Positions 1 to 12,600 of a stretch of 64,000 nucleotides of DNA are shown piece by piece (positions within the stretch are counted from its first letter, which is position 1; each line of letters begins with the position of its first letter). Under the pieces are notes generated by a model, which saw only the letters and a program-made list of their open reading frames with translations, made no database searches and had not been told where the DNA came from. The position numbers and the translations under genes are program-made. Source of the DNA: Epinephelus fuscoguttatus (taxonomy: Eukaryota > Chordata > Actinopteri > Perciformes > Serranidae); contig NC_064753.1 in NCBI RefSeq assembly GCF_011397635.1, positions 25,320,322 through 25,384,321 of the forward strand. The letters run 5' to 3'.

Positions 1-2500
1 TGTTTAATAAAGTGACACTTTAAAGACAACATCTCATCTCAATTTAATATTGAAACAAAGAGAAAAACACAAAAGATTTTCTACAGATGTTTTGTGCTTC
101 TGCAAAATAAATGCGATTTTTTTTTTTAAATAATGGATTCCGTTACGATAGTTTGAGTTGACCCATTAAAGGAAAAACAGGAGGACAGTTATGTTGTTTG
201 CTGACAAAGACCATAAAAGGCTGCAACAGTGTACGAGCAGAAAAAAGAAACTGGAGGAGGATGAAGATGACGAGGAAGTGGAGAGCAAGTTAACGGTGCC
301 AACAGCCGTCGATAACAGCAGGCAGATGTCTGTGTGTGTGCTTTCTGCTGTCACCTGTCCTCTGGCAGATAGCACTGATAACAGTGATTACGTGTACACA
401 CACACACACACTTACACACACAGCCCTGCCTGCCACCTGCTTCCAGTCAAACACAGCTTCACCTTCTGAAAACAATGAACCACTGGACGGAGACACAAGA
501 GCCTGAAGGAGCGCTCAAACACACAGGCACAAAAGGACGGAGAGACAAGAGGTAAAGAGCAACGTGAAGAGAGACAAAAGAGGGAAAGTGGTCGAGAGTA
601 TAAAGCAGGAGAACATGAGAACACACCGAGTGAGAGAAACAAAGACAGAAACGTGTGGTGTGTGTGTCCAGCGGGGCGGAGTGTGCTTGGTGTAAATAGC
701 TCCATGTGGTGAGCGTCAGCCAGGACAGACAGGCGACTGTCGCCAGCACACTCTCTCTGTCACACACACACATACACACACACACACACACGCCACAATC
801 ACGGTCCCATGGGGAGGAATGTTGCAATGAAACCGACGCATCCCAAAACCTACCCACAACCCCTTTCCCCTAAACACACACACACAAATAGTGTGACTCA
901 TTTTCACTCATTTGAACACTCACGCTCATGCACACACACTTATCTAACTTTATAAAAATCTTTGCTTCTTTGGGGGGTGTTGTGGAAAAACACAGAGGCA
1001 GGTTTTGACTTTGCACTGCAGGTTTCTCTGTGCACACAACTGCATACACAATCAAATATTAAAAACTGACTGTGTGTTATCCCACCTTTGGCATGTGCTT
1101 AGTCTGTGTGTGTAGTTAATCCATACACTAGTCACTCAGTTAACCTCCTGCTGCAGCTCTGAACTTCTCCCAGACAGCATATTCAAATCAACGCCCAGCC
1201 CTAATTATTGTGTAGAAAACAGACGAGCAGCAAAAATACAAATTACTAGACCTAAGTATGGTAATTAAGCCGTAAAAATAAATGGGGCTACAACAAGGCA
1301 GCAAACACTGCAGCCATTTTCCCAGAAGATGGAAAAGCACAGCTGACTCGATGATGCTCGCATCTGTGAGAGCTCACTAGTCGGATCCACGGGGCTCACT
1401 GACGACTCTGGGACGAGACAGAAGTAAGGATGCTGTCCCGCTGGTCTCAGTGTAGGGCTGAACGATATGAGGAACAGCGATCGTCCTAACAACTAATGTC
1501 CCTGACTTTTAAAAGGAAGGTTAAACTTAGCTTAACATCACCATAAGCCATCTGAGATCAATAATAACATTTTTCAAAAACCTAATAGAATTTTAAACGC
1601 TACGTTAATGCATGGCACTTTGCACTGTGCATTATGGACTTTGCAAATTATCCCACGAAACATGAAAACAAGTCAGTAAGTAAAAAATAAAAATCCCACC
1701 AAACTATGCTGGCTTTACAAGATGTGGGTTTTTTGTTTTTGCTTAACTGTGTTCTTCATATTAGAAGTTCACAAATGCTTGTTTTTTTTCGTAAAGCAAC
1801 ATTCAGCTAAAAAGATCTAACCTTTTCAGTGAAATTTAGATGTGTAGGCCACATCAATTAAGTAGTAATTTTAATGAAAAGTTTAACCAACTAGTATTTC
1901 TGGTGCTGACTAGCAATGGTAGCAATGTTTAGTCGACTAGTCGACTCATCGCGCACATCCCTCATGAGGAAATTCAATTTTCTAAGAACAACATTGCAAT
2001 GACTATTTAGTATGCAGTTAATTTTAAAATTAATTTCTTTAAAGTATATCTTCTTCCTTATCGTTATTATCATTATTACGGTCATTGAAAAGTAAATATG
2101 AACTTCACTAATCTCCTGTCAACAACAGTATTGTGACAGATCACGCAAACTAAAGTGTATACTGACTGGTTCTACCACTCTAAAACAGCTAGGTAACAAA
2201 AAGCTGATAACCATTGCTGCTTCAGCTTCCAGACCGCCATCGGTGACACTGGTTCCCCCGTTGACTTCAACCCGCAGTTGGGAAACAAGACACGAGCACT
2301 TCACTTGGTTTTGGCCACCATGCACTGAGCTATTCCCCCTGAGGACCTACACTACCCTTACAACAATGTAACATGTAAACATGCACTTAAACTTGGCCTC
2401 AGCCATTTTCACACAGTAGTGCTGCAAGCACCGAAACTGGCACGTGGCATTTTACAAGTTGTTTTCCCCATCTACTACAGTTCACAATCCAAAGTGCTTC
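1..2500. other. fam120b intron or downstream DNA, no recognised exon
   Basis: Holds a CA/GT repeat at 761-790 and other CA-rich stretches to about 950. An end-like TAGGGCTGAACGATATGAGG (1453) and AGTCGACTAGTCGACTCATC (1929-1948) suggest decayed MITEs. A charged open frame (KKKLEEDEDDEEVESK) on the plus strand at 191-330 is not recognised. The missing C-terminal fam120b exons were looked for and not seen. Confidence 0.5.
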
Positions 2501-2510
2501 ATCACAGGGA

Positions 2511-2626
2511 ACTGGACTTGCTTGAGTTTCTTGAAGATGTTTTCACCTCTCATCCAGTTCAGAACTGAGGAAGCCTCTTGAATGAGAGGTGAAACGTCTT
2601 CAAGAAACTCAAGCAAGTCCAGCTGC
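2511..2626. mobile_element. Penelope-like foldback fragment
   Basis: Two inverted arms (2511-2553 and 2582-2625, containing TTGAGTTTCTTGAAGA and its complement) flank a short core. The sequence type (GAGAGGTGAAACGTCTTC) is a widespread fish repeat that I associate with Penelope-like elements. It includes a hammerhead-like series: CTGAGGA at 2565-2571, CCTCT/AGAGG stem at 2574-2589, GAAACGTC at 2591-2598. Confidence 0.5.
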
Positions 2627-2804
2627 CTACTAGTTTTCCTTGTAGACTCCCAGAAGGCCCTTTCTGACAGAAATCCATTCATTTTAACCCAAACCACAAC
2701 TTTTTTCCTAACCTTAACCAAGAGATCCCTTTCTGAGGAAAGACCTCAAGGAAAATTTCTCTCATCTGCTATGATATAGCATTTAGGATTCCCATGACCT
2801 CAAA

Positions 2805-3017
2805 TTGAGCTGTTTATACCTATATACAAGAGGTCCCTCTGCCATGGAGTCTGACGTATTCTACAGTAACCCAGAGTGGACAAATCAAGCACTGGCTCTT
2901 GAAAGGGCCATTTGCATTAGCCACCATAGTTCTCCTACAGATTTGGCAAACGGGAGCGGTTTCAATTCTGCAGCCTCACTGCTAGATGCCAATAAATCCT
3001 GCACACTGGACGTTTAA
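2805..3017. mobile_element. Terminal fragment of a common fish MITE
   Basis: Contains CCACCATAGTTCTCCTACA, CTGCAGCCTCACTGCTAGAT and ends CCTGCACACTGGACGTTTAA, the tail of the family whose head (AAAGGGCCAGTGTGTAAAAT) is at 50499. The open frame here is a by-product. Confidence 0.5.
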
Positions 3018-3697
3018 GAGTTATGTAACATGTTTTACCAGCGTCAGCAGGTAGTGCTACTTTGTTTGTAGTTTACACAATAAACTTGATCATCAGCTAT
3101 AACAACTGCAAAACTGTTTACAGATATAAAATGTAACTACAGCTGCTTCAGTTGTGACAGTCATATCATAATAAGCCATCAGTTTTCAGGTTGTGCTTGT
3201 CAATATGTTATTTGGGATCTTATTCATCAAAAAAATAAATAAATAAATAAAGAATATGGAAACATATGTGTTTTAATTTCAGCATTTGATTTTTTAAAAA
3301 TCTATAATACAAAAATTGCCATTTGCTTTACAGCCACTTTAGAGTTTAACCATAATTGTTTGGGGTGTTTTGGTTGTGTGCTTGTTTGTTTGATTTTCTG
3401 AAGACTCAATCAGCAGCTTATTTGTGTTTTCTCCCCATTTTTCGTCTCACTTTCTATTATTGGAAACATTTTCTGAGCTGTGTTTGTCACAAGACAACCT
3501 TGTTTACTGTAAACTGCAGAGGACATTGTCTTCTCGCAGCAGGAAACTCCACGACTTTATGGTGCATTCGGACAAAATGAATGAGTGGAAATCAGTAGAC
3601 TGATGTGCTCCTTTTTAAAAGCGTGGGTATTATTGGTTGAAAATAATAAACAGTGGCGCATATATGCAGTGTGTGTGCGTTTATGTTTGAAACTGAC

Positions 3698-6600
3698 CTT
3701 GATCTGTTGGAGCTCCTTGGGGGATTTTAGTCTCAGACACACAGCCTGGCTCAGGTAGGCATCAACATCCTCTTGAGACAAAGTTTGGACCTGAAAACAC
3801 ACACACAAACACAAAGGAAAATATATGGTTAGCCAATGCAATCACATCCCAGTGCGTCTTCTGTGTGGGTCAGTTTGTTTTGTCTGCTCTCTGTGCAACA
3901 ATTCAACATAGAAAGAAACAATGCTGAATGCAGAAACAAGGCTGCCCAGCTGTGTGTACAAAACAAACAAACCCTGAAGCTATTTAAATTGAAGAGTGAC
4001 GAGGGAATGTGAATGCCGTAGTGATCGCACAACAACAGCTACTGTTGTCTGTCAGCCTGACTACTCAGCTAACGAGCCGTCAAACAAGCCGCTCTGCTGT
4101 CTGTCTGTTGCTCCTTCAGCCACTTAAATGATTGACTCCAAGTGTCTGTCTGTCTGTTTTCCAAAAAAATCTACATCTGTCTGAAAGGCGGTCTATTGAC
4201 CTCTGTATCTCTGTCTGTCTGAACAAAGTGCTGATGGGTAAAATTATATTGTAGAAACAGCTCTAACTTACAAAGGTGTCGGGTTAAAATCCTGTTCAGT
4301 TAGTTGGTTAAAACTTCACTGATCGTGTGTTTGACTGTGGCCAGTCAACCAGAGCCAGAGTCTAACACTGCTCCTTCATAGCAAACTGATCACGTTTTTA
4401 TTGTAAACTAGAGCTGCAATTGTAGAGCTTAAATGTTAGGAACTTATTTGGTTCAACTTAATAACTACATGAGGATACAGCAGGAGAGGACACAGTTCCT
4501 CAATTAAATACAAGACTTGTACCATTAAAGGGGAACTACACCAATTTTACACATCAAAGTCCGTTTACAGATACTGGGGAGCACTATTGCATATATGTAA
4601 AAAGTTGTATGAAGTCTTGCTGCTCCAGAGGGAGCTGCACAAAATTGAATCATCCTTAAGTGATGTCACTTGAGTCATGAAGACCACAAGTTTGAAAATG
4701 AAACTAGAATTACCATCTCACGGCTGTATGCCTCTGCCAACCAGTCAAGTTGCAGTGACAGTTTACAGACTCATAAGTAGCCATGATAGTAGGCAGTGCT
4801 TAATAATATGGATGTTGCTGCAGAGAAGCTACACATTCTAAAATGTGGATGCTTCACACACGTCTTCAACCCGGCAGCACAGAAGATCTAGACAATCAAC
4901 CCAGTTTCAAGATGGACACCCAAGATTAGTGCCACCAATTCTGACCAAATGTCTCCCCATCTGTTCCTGAGTTATGGTGTGGAGTATAGGCCAGAAAAGT
5001 GATTTTGTAGAACATTATGATGTCACAGTGAAGTTGACCATTGCCCTTTTAGACATAAAATGTAATCACTTCATGATTTTATTCTGTTTGACATTCGTCT
5101 GAAGTGTTGTGACAATTAGCATCTGAATTCTTAAGTTATGACTGAAAATATGACTGACCTTTGAGCTTTAACCAACAAAATCTACTCTGTTCATTCTTGT
5201 CTCCAACTGGACGTTTGTGCCAAATTTGAAGACATTCCCTCAAGGCTTTCTGAGATGTCACGTTCATGGGAATGAGACAGACAACCCAAAAACATAATAC
5301 CTCCAGTTACGGCTGTTGCAAGACACAGAGGCATTAAAAATCTTGAACTTACCAGACCTCGAGCCTACTCCTCCTCTTTGCTAGAGGCAAAAGACTCGGG
5401 GCTACACTACACTGCTAGCAAAAAACACCCAAACCTTGAGTTGCATTGTGATTCTGACAGGAGGAAGAGTGCTTGGAATAAAAAAAGAGACGATATCTCT
5501 GGTTCTGCTGCTTTGATTTTGAAATTTTTTTTGTCAATGTCCATCAGGAGTCAAACAACGTGGAGAGGTGCAATACTAAATCACACTCCCTTGAGATACA
5601 AAACTAATGTATGGAATATTTTGTGACACAAAAAGATGTTTGGAATATAAGCATTATTTGGAAATATGCAAGGCAAGTCTAACCTCATGAGCACTTTTTG
5701 AAAACTCAAGATAACACTTAAGATTCAGGTCATTTGAGCTATAACTTAAGGACTTCGTTTGTTATATTGTTGATCAATGAATGTATGAATGTACAATCTA
5801 ATTTTTGTTTAGCTTCTGCAAAATGACGCACGCATCTTTATCCTGGTGATGTGATCTTGTGATCTCTGCTGTTTTGAAGCTCAGTCAGATGACGTCAATG
5901 CAATATGTACAAACCAAAAACACACATCTCTTCTTCTTTCACACACTTTGAAAAGTAGTCACTGTGTTGAAGGAATTAAAATCAAAAACAAGGCATTACA
6001 ACAGGATTAAAAACAGCCCACGTGTTTATAGCTGAAAATTTACAAGCAAAACATGGACAAGACTGTTATAAAGTGAATTAAGAAATGGGTCTTAAGATAT
6101 TCAAAGCCCCTGGGTGGTTATCAGAGGAGTTGTTGACGCAAGAGCTGGAGTTACAAAGACCAGTGTCTGTGGCTAAACTGGACACTCAGTGGGTGATAGT
6201 GGGGACCATTAAGCAGTGACAAAACAACACAGAACAGACCGTCAACAAGTGATGTTTAACTTCAAATCACAAGTTGACAAAAGAGCGGAGTAATTGTTGT
6301 ATATGTTATAGATGTAAATCCTAAATCAAAAGCTGCCTTGTGTGTTCAATTGTCACTGAAAACATTTGGTCTTTCATTTTTTGTTTACATAAATCACCAG
6401 GTGAGGCTTCACTACCCATACACTGCCATTATGAAACGCCTAAGTACAAACTGATGCCATTGTGCTCCACTGTTTCATTTCACGGCTTAATTTCTTCATT
6501 GAGGCTAAGCCAAACATGCAGCCTGACTGAAGAAACCAAAACAGTCACATCAGTCACAGTGAAACATGAGGAAACATGGAGGTGAATAACTTCCATAATC

Positions 6601-9600
6601 AAATCATTGGACTGCCTGTACAAATCTTTGACTGAGGTTTACAGTTTCCCTTCATACACACCTTTTCCTGTGAAATTCATTTCATTTTTGTTCAATAACT
6701 ACTCTCCTCAGCATTGGTTTGAATTTGGCTAATGTGCTCTGTTTCCTTTTCTTTCATCTCCTGTTGAAATCTATCAAAGAAACAAGACAGAATTGACACT
6801 ACCTGGAGGACTATGTGAGTGACCAGGCAGAGAGCAGCCAGGAGAGAGTCCTCAATGGCTCCATGCAACTCTGAGAACTCCTGGCAGTCAAAAATCGAAA
6901 GGAAGCATGTCAGGCGAAGAGCAGAAACTTCAGAACCAGAACCAAACCATAACGAGTCCAGACTGGGCTGATCACCTACACATTGAGACAGAGAAACAAT
7001 AATATCACTGCATGAAATGTGACATAATGTCTTTGATGTATTAAGCATAACGAGAGAAAACTTTGGTATTTTTGAACCTGCACTCTATTTTCCTATGTTT
7101 CTGTGCCTAAGTGATGAATGGCGACAACAGTTTTTTAAATTGGTCCAATATTGAGAGAGGCAGCCATAGCTGCAGCAGTGAAACAGGCTGCAATGTAATC
7201 CCAATGTACAACTGTTCACTGACAATTTGTGTCCATTAAAAGTGCTTGTTTTTGCCACTGACAGGTTCAGATCGTTTTTGAAGCGTTTTACAACATTATG
7301 GAAAAGATCCCACAAAGAAATCACACATTTTCTTTGCCTTTAGCTGATCCAATCTGGTTGTTAGTGCATGTAACCAAGTTTTACTCAAGGAGAAGCCTCA
7401 TTGAAATCTTGCAATCCTCTCTCCAACTCTCACTAATGTTTCCACCGCATTTTTCACAGTTGCCTTTCCTGCAACAAGTCACTTCTTGGGAGATTCAGAA
7501 CAAGACTTCTGTGAGCCAGACATGGTCACAATAAAACAGACTAGCGATAGGTAAAGAAAATCATTTAATTTCTTTGTAGAGTCTTTTCCGTAATGTCGTC
7601 AGACACTTGTAATAACAATCGGAGCCTGTCAGTGGCAAAAAGAAGCACTTTCAATGGCCATGAATTGACAGTGCACAACTGCCTGTGGGGAATACATTAC
7701 ATTATAGTTTCGCTGCTGCGTCAGTTTCAAAAAATTTTGTTCCTATTAGTCACTGAGACACAAAAACATGTGAAAATAGGGTCCAGAGTAAACAATATAT
7801 ATGTGTCCCTTTAAGTTTCCATTCCCTGGAAACATTGTAGATTTTTCCATTACCAAATAACTAGTTTGTTGATATTGTCTTTGTTGCTTATCTTAGCTTT
7901 GTAAATTTAGAGTGCATTACCCAAGACTGGGAAAATGTCATCCTAACGAGAAGAAAATCATCAAAACCCCTCATACCTTCATCTTTTTCATTTGCATCAG
8001 CTGGTCTTCCTAGATTGGATCCAGATTTTGTCCTAACCTGAGCTAAAAAATACAGAGACCAATATATGTAGAAACTATCAAGTACAGTACCTGGAAGGCT
8101 GATTGGGACAGCAGGAACTATTTCAGGTTCCTTCAGAGGATTTCCAGGGTAGACAAACCATTCCTTAATTGCTGGAAGGTCGTCACTGCTGCCTGAGGAC
8201 ACGCAAAATCAAGATTAGTCTTGGACTGCCAAAAAAAAAAAAACATTTTTGTTTGTTCTTTCAACCACAACAAATCTGCAGGTGTCTACCTTCACATGAA
8301 CATTTGTCTGTTTGTGACTTCATGCTTAGATATGTGGTTTTTGGACTGAGTGTATGGTGTTGCCATAGTGCATTTGTATCTACAGTACAGGCCAAAAGTT
8401 TGGACACACCTTCTCATTCAATGCGTTTTCTTTATTTTCATGACTATTTACATTGTAGATTCTCACTGAAGGCATCAAAACTATGAATGAACACATGTGG
8501 AGTTATGTACTTAACAAAAAAGGTGAAATAACTGAAAACATGTTTTATATTCTAGTTTCTTCAAAATAGCCACCCTTTGCTCTGATTACTGCTTTGCACA
8601 CTCTTGGCATTCTCTCCATGAGCTTCAAGAGGTAGTCACCTGAAATGGTTTTCCAACAGTCTTGAAGGAGTTCCCAGAGGTGTTTAGCATTTGTTGGCCC
8701 CTTTGCCTTCACTCTGCGGTCCAGCTCACCCCAAACCATCTCGATTGGGTTCAGGTCCGGTGACTGTGGAGGCCAGGTCATCTGCCGCAGCACTCCATCA
8801 CTCTCCTTCTTGGTCAAATAGCCCTTACACAGCCTGGAGGTGTGTTTGGGGTCATTGTCCTGTTGAAAAATAAATGATCGTCCAACTAATCGCAAACCGG
8901 ATGGGATGGCATGTCGCTGCAGGATGCTGTGGTAGCCATGCTGGTTCAGCGTGCCTTCAGTTTTGAATAAATCCCCAACAGTGTCACCAGCAAAACACCC
9001 CCACACCATCACACCTCCTCCTCCATGCTTCACAGTGGGAACCAGGCATGTGGAATCCATCCGTTCACCTTTTCTGCGTCTCACAAAGACACGGCGGTTG
9101 GAACCAAAGATCTCAAATTTGGACTCATCAGACCAAAGCACAGATTTCCACTGGTCTAATGTCCATTCCTTGTGTTTCTTGGCCCAAACAAATCTCTTCT
9201 GCTTGTTGCCTCTCCTTAGCTGTGGTTTCCTAGCAGCTATTTGACCATGAAGGCCTGATTCGCGCAGTCTCCTCTTAACAGTTGTTCTAGAGATGGGTCT
9301 GCTGCTAGAACTCTGTGTGGCATTCATCTGGTCTCTGATCTGAGCTGCTGTTAACTTGCGATTTCTGAGGCTGGTGACTCGGATGAACTTATCCTCAGAA
9401 GCAGAGGTGACTCTTGGTCTTCCTTTCCTGGGTCGGTCCTCATGTGTGCCAGTTTCGTTGTAGCGCTTGATGGTTTTTGCGACTCCACTTGGGGACACAT
9501 TTAAAGTTTTTGCAATTTTCCAGACTGACTGACCTTCATTTCTTAAAGTAATGATGGCCACTGGTTTTTCTTTAGTTAGCTGATTGGTTCTTGCCATAAT

Positions 9601-12600
9601 ATGAATTTTAACAGTTGTCCAATAGGGCTGTCGGCTGTGTATTAACCTGACTTCTGCACAACACAACTGATGGTCCCAACCCCATTGATAAAGCAAGAAA
9701 TTCCACTAATTAACCCTGATAAGGCACACCTGTGAAGTGGAAACCATTTCAGGTGACTACCTCTTGAAGTTCATGGAGAGAATGCCAAGAGTGTGCAAAG
9801 CAGTAATCAGAGCAAAGGGTGGCTATTTTGAAGAAACTAGAATATAAAACATGTTTTCAGTTATTTCACCTTTTTTTGTGTAGAATCTACAATGTAAATA
9901 GTCATGAAAATAAAGAAAATGCATTGAATGAGAAGGTGTGTCCAAACTTTTGGCCTGTACTGTACGTGTGTGTGTTTATGAGCTGCAGTAAATCTACTGT
10001 CCCACCATCATGCCCCTGCAGCAGCAGCAGCCCATAGATGCGTTGTCTGCATGGCTTGTAGACAAGAGCCTGAGGCTGCAACTCAGCGTCCTCCTCGTCC
10101 TCCAGAGTGTTGCTACATTCAATGACTCCCTCACACAGAACACTGTAAACCATGTAACCCTCTGCTGCTACGTGCTTCTCTCTACATGCCTGGGGGAAGA
10201 AAATTAAAAACATAATAAGCCAATGTGGCAATAGTTACTCTCACAGCGTCAAAGACAGAATGATGTAAAGAACGTACCTTTAATATTTCTGGACTAACAT
10301 GTTTCTCAAAGCCACAGGGAGGCACAGAAATGTCACCTTGCTGAAGACCTTCCTGCCCAGGCAGTAAATAGGAGCGAACCCCCTTCTTCACTAGTTCTTT
10401 TTGAGGAGCTGACAAATCCAGAGACTGAGGGATGAGCCCAGTCTGTTGCTCCTCTCTATTCCACAAGGAACACACAAGATGGGATACAGCTAGCACCATC
10501 TGCCCCTGAGGAGCACCAGAGTGTGATGCAGGATCATTTGTTCTGGGAAGCAATAAAATTATGGTCATGTAATGTCCCCATGTACGTTTGAACTAAGTTG
10601 GCTCATTATCAAATGGCTAAAAATGAAGCGGAAAATATGGTTTTACATTATGAATGGGTGCATCCAGTCTTCATGTTCTTATAACTAAACACTAGGTATG
10701 ACTTATTTTGGGAGATATATTTTAACAAATATTAAAAGACAGACACCTGTATGTTTCCATGGCGTTGTTTCTGACATGCTGCATCCGCTCCTCTGACACC
10801 ACATCGTTTCCTAGGAGACAGGCCAGCAGCGGTAGCTGGGTAACAGCCAGTCCAATGGTTTGGCAGAGTCTCTGTCGGTCGTACAGGACAGTGGTGAGGC
10901 TGTCTATCCGCAGCTTTGCCACAGACAAGTAGGGGGCACTTTGGAAAACAAAACTACATGTTCAGTTCAGAAAGTTCATCCACATTTTCCATGATTAACA
11001 GTAACATAAAATCCCAGCATTTTAAGTTCACTGATTGGTGAGTTGTAGTGCAAGTCTTTCTCAGCAAATTTGAAGTTTTTTTTTTAATCCAACAAAGTAC
11101 AAAAGTATTAAGACATGATAATTTTAGCAAACCTATCGTATATGATGAAGTCTGAGTCCTGTCCCAGAATGCCCATACTGCCATGCTGACGAGCATAGCT
11201 GGCAATCTCATAGTCAGCTTCCTGCACCGAGCAAAACACTTCCTGACCCAGTGAGCTGTAGGCAACAATATTAAACAATGATAGAGACAATGATTCCACC
11301 ATAAACAGCAGTAACAGGAACCATCATAAGATATCAAATCAAACCCCATCTAGTGAAGCATAGTCTTTTAAATACACTAATTTCATTATCACTGTGTATA
11401 CATTTTGTACAAGAAGACTACAGTATTGTAGTCTCTCTTGTAAGTGCTGACCTGAGAGCAAAGCGTGTGAATGATGCCAGACCAGAAGGCAGACAAAAGA
11501 GATCTCTACCGGGCTGCTCTCCGTATGCCTTCACGTGACGAAACATTTTAGAAACGTCCCCGTTCACTCTGCGTCTCCTCTTCACCTATGGACAGGAGAA
11601 TATGTTGTATACAGGAGATTCATCAGATGAATTAAAACAACTGTCAATAAACTCTGTAACTACAGACAGTAGTCAACTGATTATTACATATTTGAGTCCA
11701 ATATTGGAACACCACAAGTTGACAGAGTTTCTGTCCTCACCCACGCCTGTCTCTTCTTCTCCTCCACCACCCCATCAAAGAAGAAGACCAGTCTGATGCC
11801 TGCTGAGGTGAAGGCCTCCACCCAGTGCTTTAGCACATCCATGTACTCCCGCCACTGCCCCCCACAAATCCAGTCCTTACATGAGTACCAGTGGCGTAGG
11901 CAGGCCATGCCATCCACAACGATTGTGGGGTCTAAACAAGAGTGAAAATACAAATGAAAGAGAGCAGAGCTGCACATAAACCTACTCTGACAAGAGACAC
12001 AACCTACATAATAGTCAAGAAATGTTTCCTGTTTGTTTGTTTGTTTGTTTGTTTGTTTTTATCTAATGCTTTAAAAAGCTTACAGCTATTAGTTCGTCAA
12101 AACTTTTTTCAAACTAACTACTAGCATCGCTCATGCTTAAGGTCCACAGCTGTGTCCGAAATTCCATACTAACATGCTATTTGATATGTTAAAACAGTAG
12201 ATTAGGTTTTTTTTTTAGTTATGATTGACAACTTTGTATGAGAGTAACAGTATATGAATTACATCCTATTTACGGTGAAAGATTGCAGTATACAAACACT
12301 GGACACTAGACTGGCATAAATATCCCACAATGCAGTGCAGAAGATGACAACTTTCATAACGGACAGCAATTAAGACAGATCTGTAAAATCAATAATGCTT
12401 CAATTTAAGTATGACAAAAGTGTAAAACCTCACTTTGTCTAATGTCTAATTATTAGAAAATCTTTTATAAAACCAGGACAGGTGGACAGGTGTATACACT
12501 TTATATGCCTGCACTGATTTTATAAAGCAGCATGTTCATTCATACTGCATCATCCTGAGCGATCTCTTTATATTTTGTTTTATTTCTCTATGTTTGACCT

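Larger units (their letters stand above)
8381..9964 (-). mobile_element. Tc1/mariner-superfamily DNA transposon, apparently complete (DD38E type)
   Basis: The element is bounded by TA dinucleotides and starts and ends with the inverted sequence CAGTACAGGCCAAAAGTTT. Inverted repeats extend far inward (8383-8654 and 9739-9962); only the left one carries about 50 extra bases near 8463-8512. The outer 80 bp of the two ends differ at about one position, so the copy is young. It holds one open transposase frame. It sits in a fam120b intron in the same orientation as the host gene, with its right end 41 bp from the splice donor of the exon at 10006-10189. The transposase spacing suggests the DD38E ('Intruder') lineage. 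Confidence 0.92.

Noticed and set aside
2119..2325. Minus-strand 68-codon ORF considered as a missing fam120b exon
   Set aside because: No match to the expected C-terminal residues of FAM120B and no convincing splice pair.
2805..3017. 70-codon ORF on the plus strand
   Set aside because: Matches a recurrent fish MITE tail that ends just as the ORF does; not a gene.
8691..9244. Plus-strand ORFs (60-97 codons) in the transposon
   Set aside because: They are antisense to the clearly coding minus-strand transposase and resemble nothing.
9597..9696. Upstream in-frame ATG as transposase start
   Set aside because: Would add 33 residues unlike Tc1 N-termini; the MARTNQ start fits the family better.
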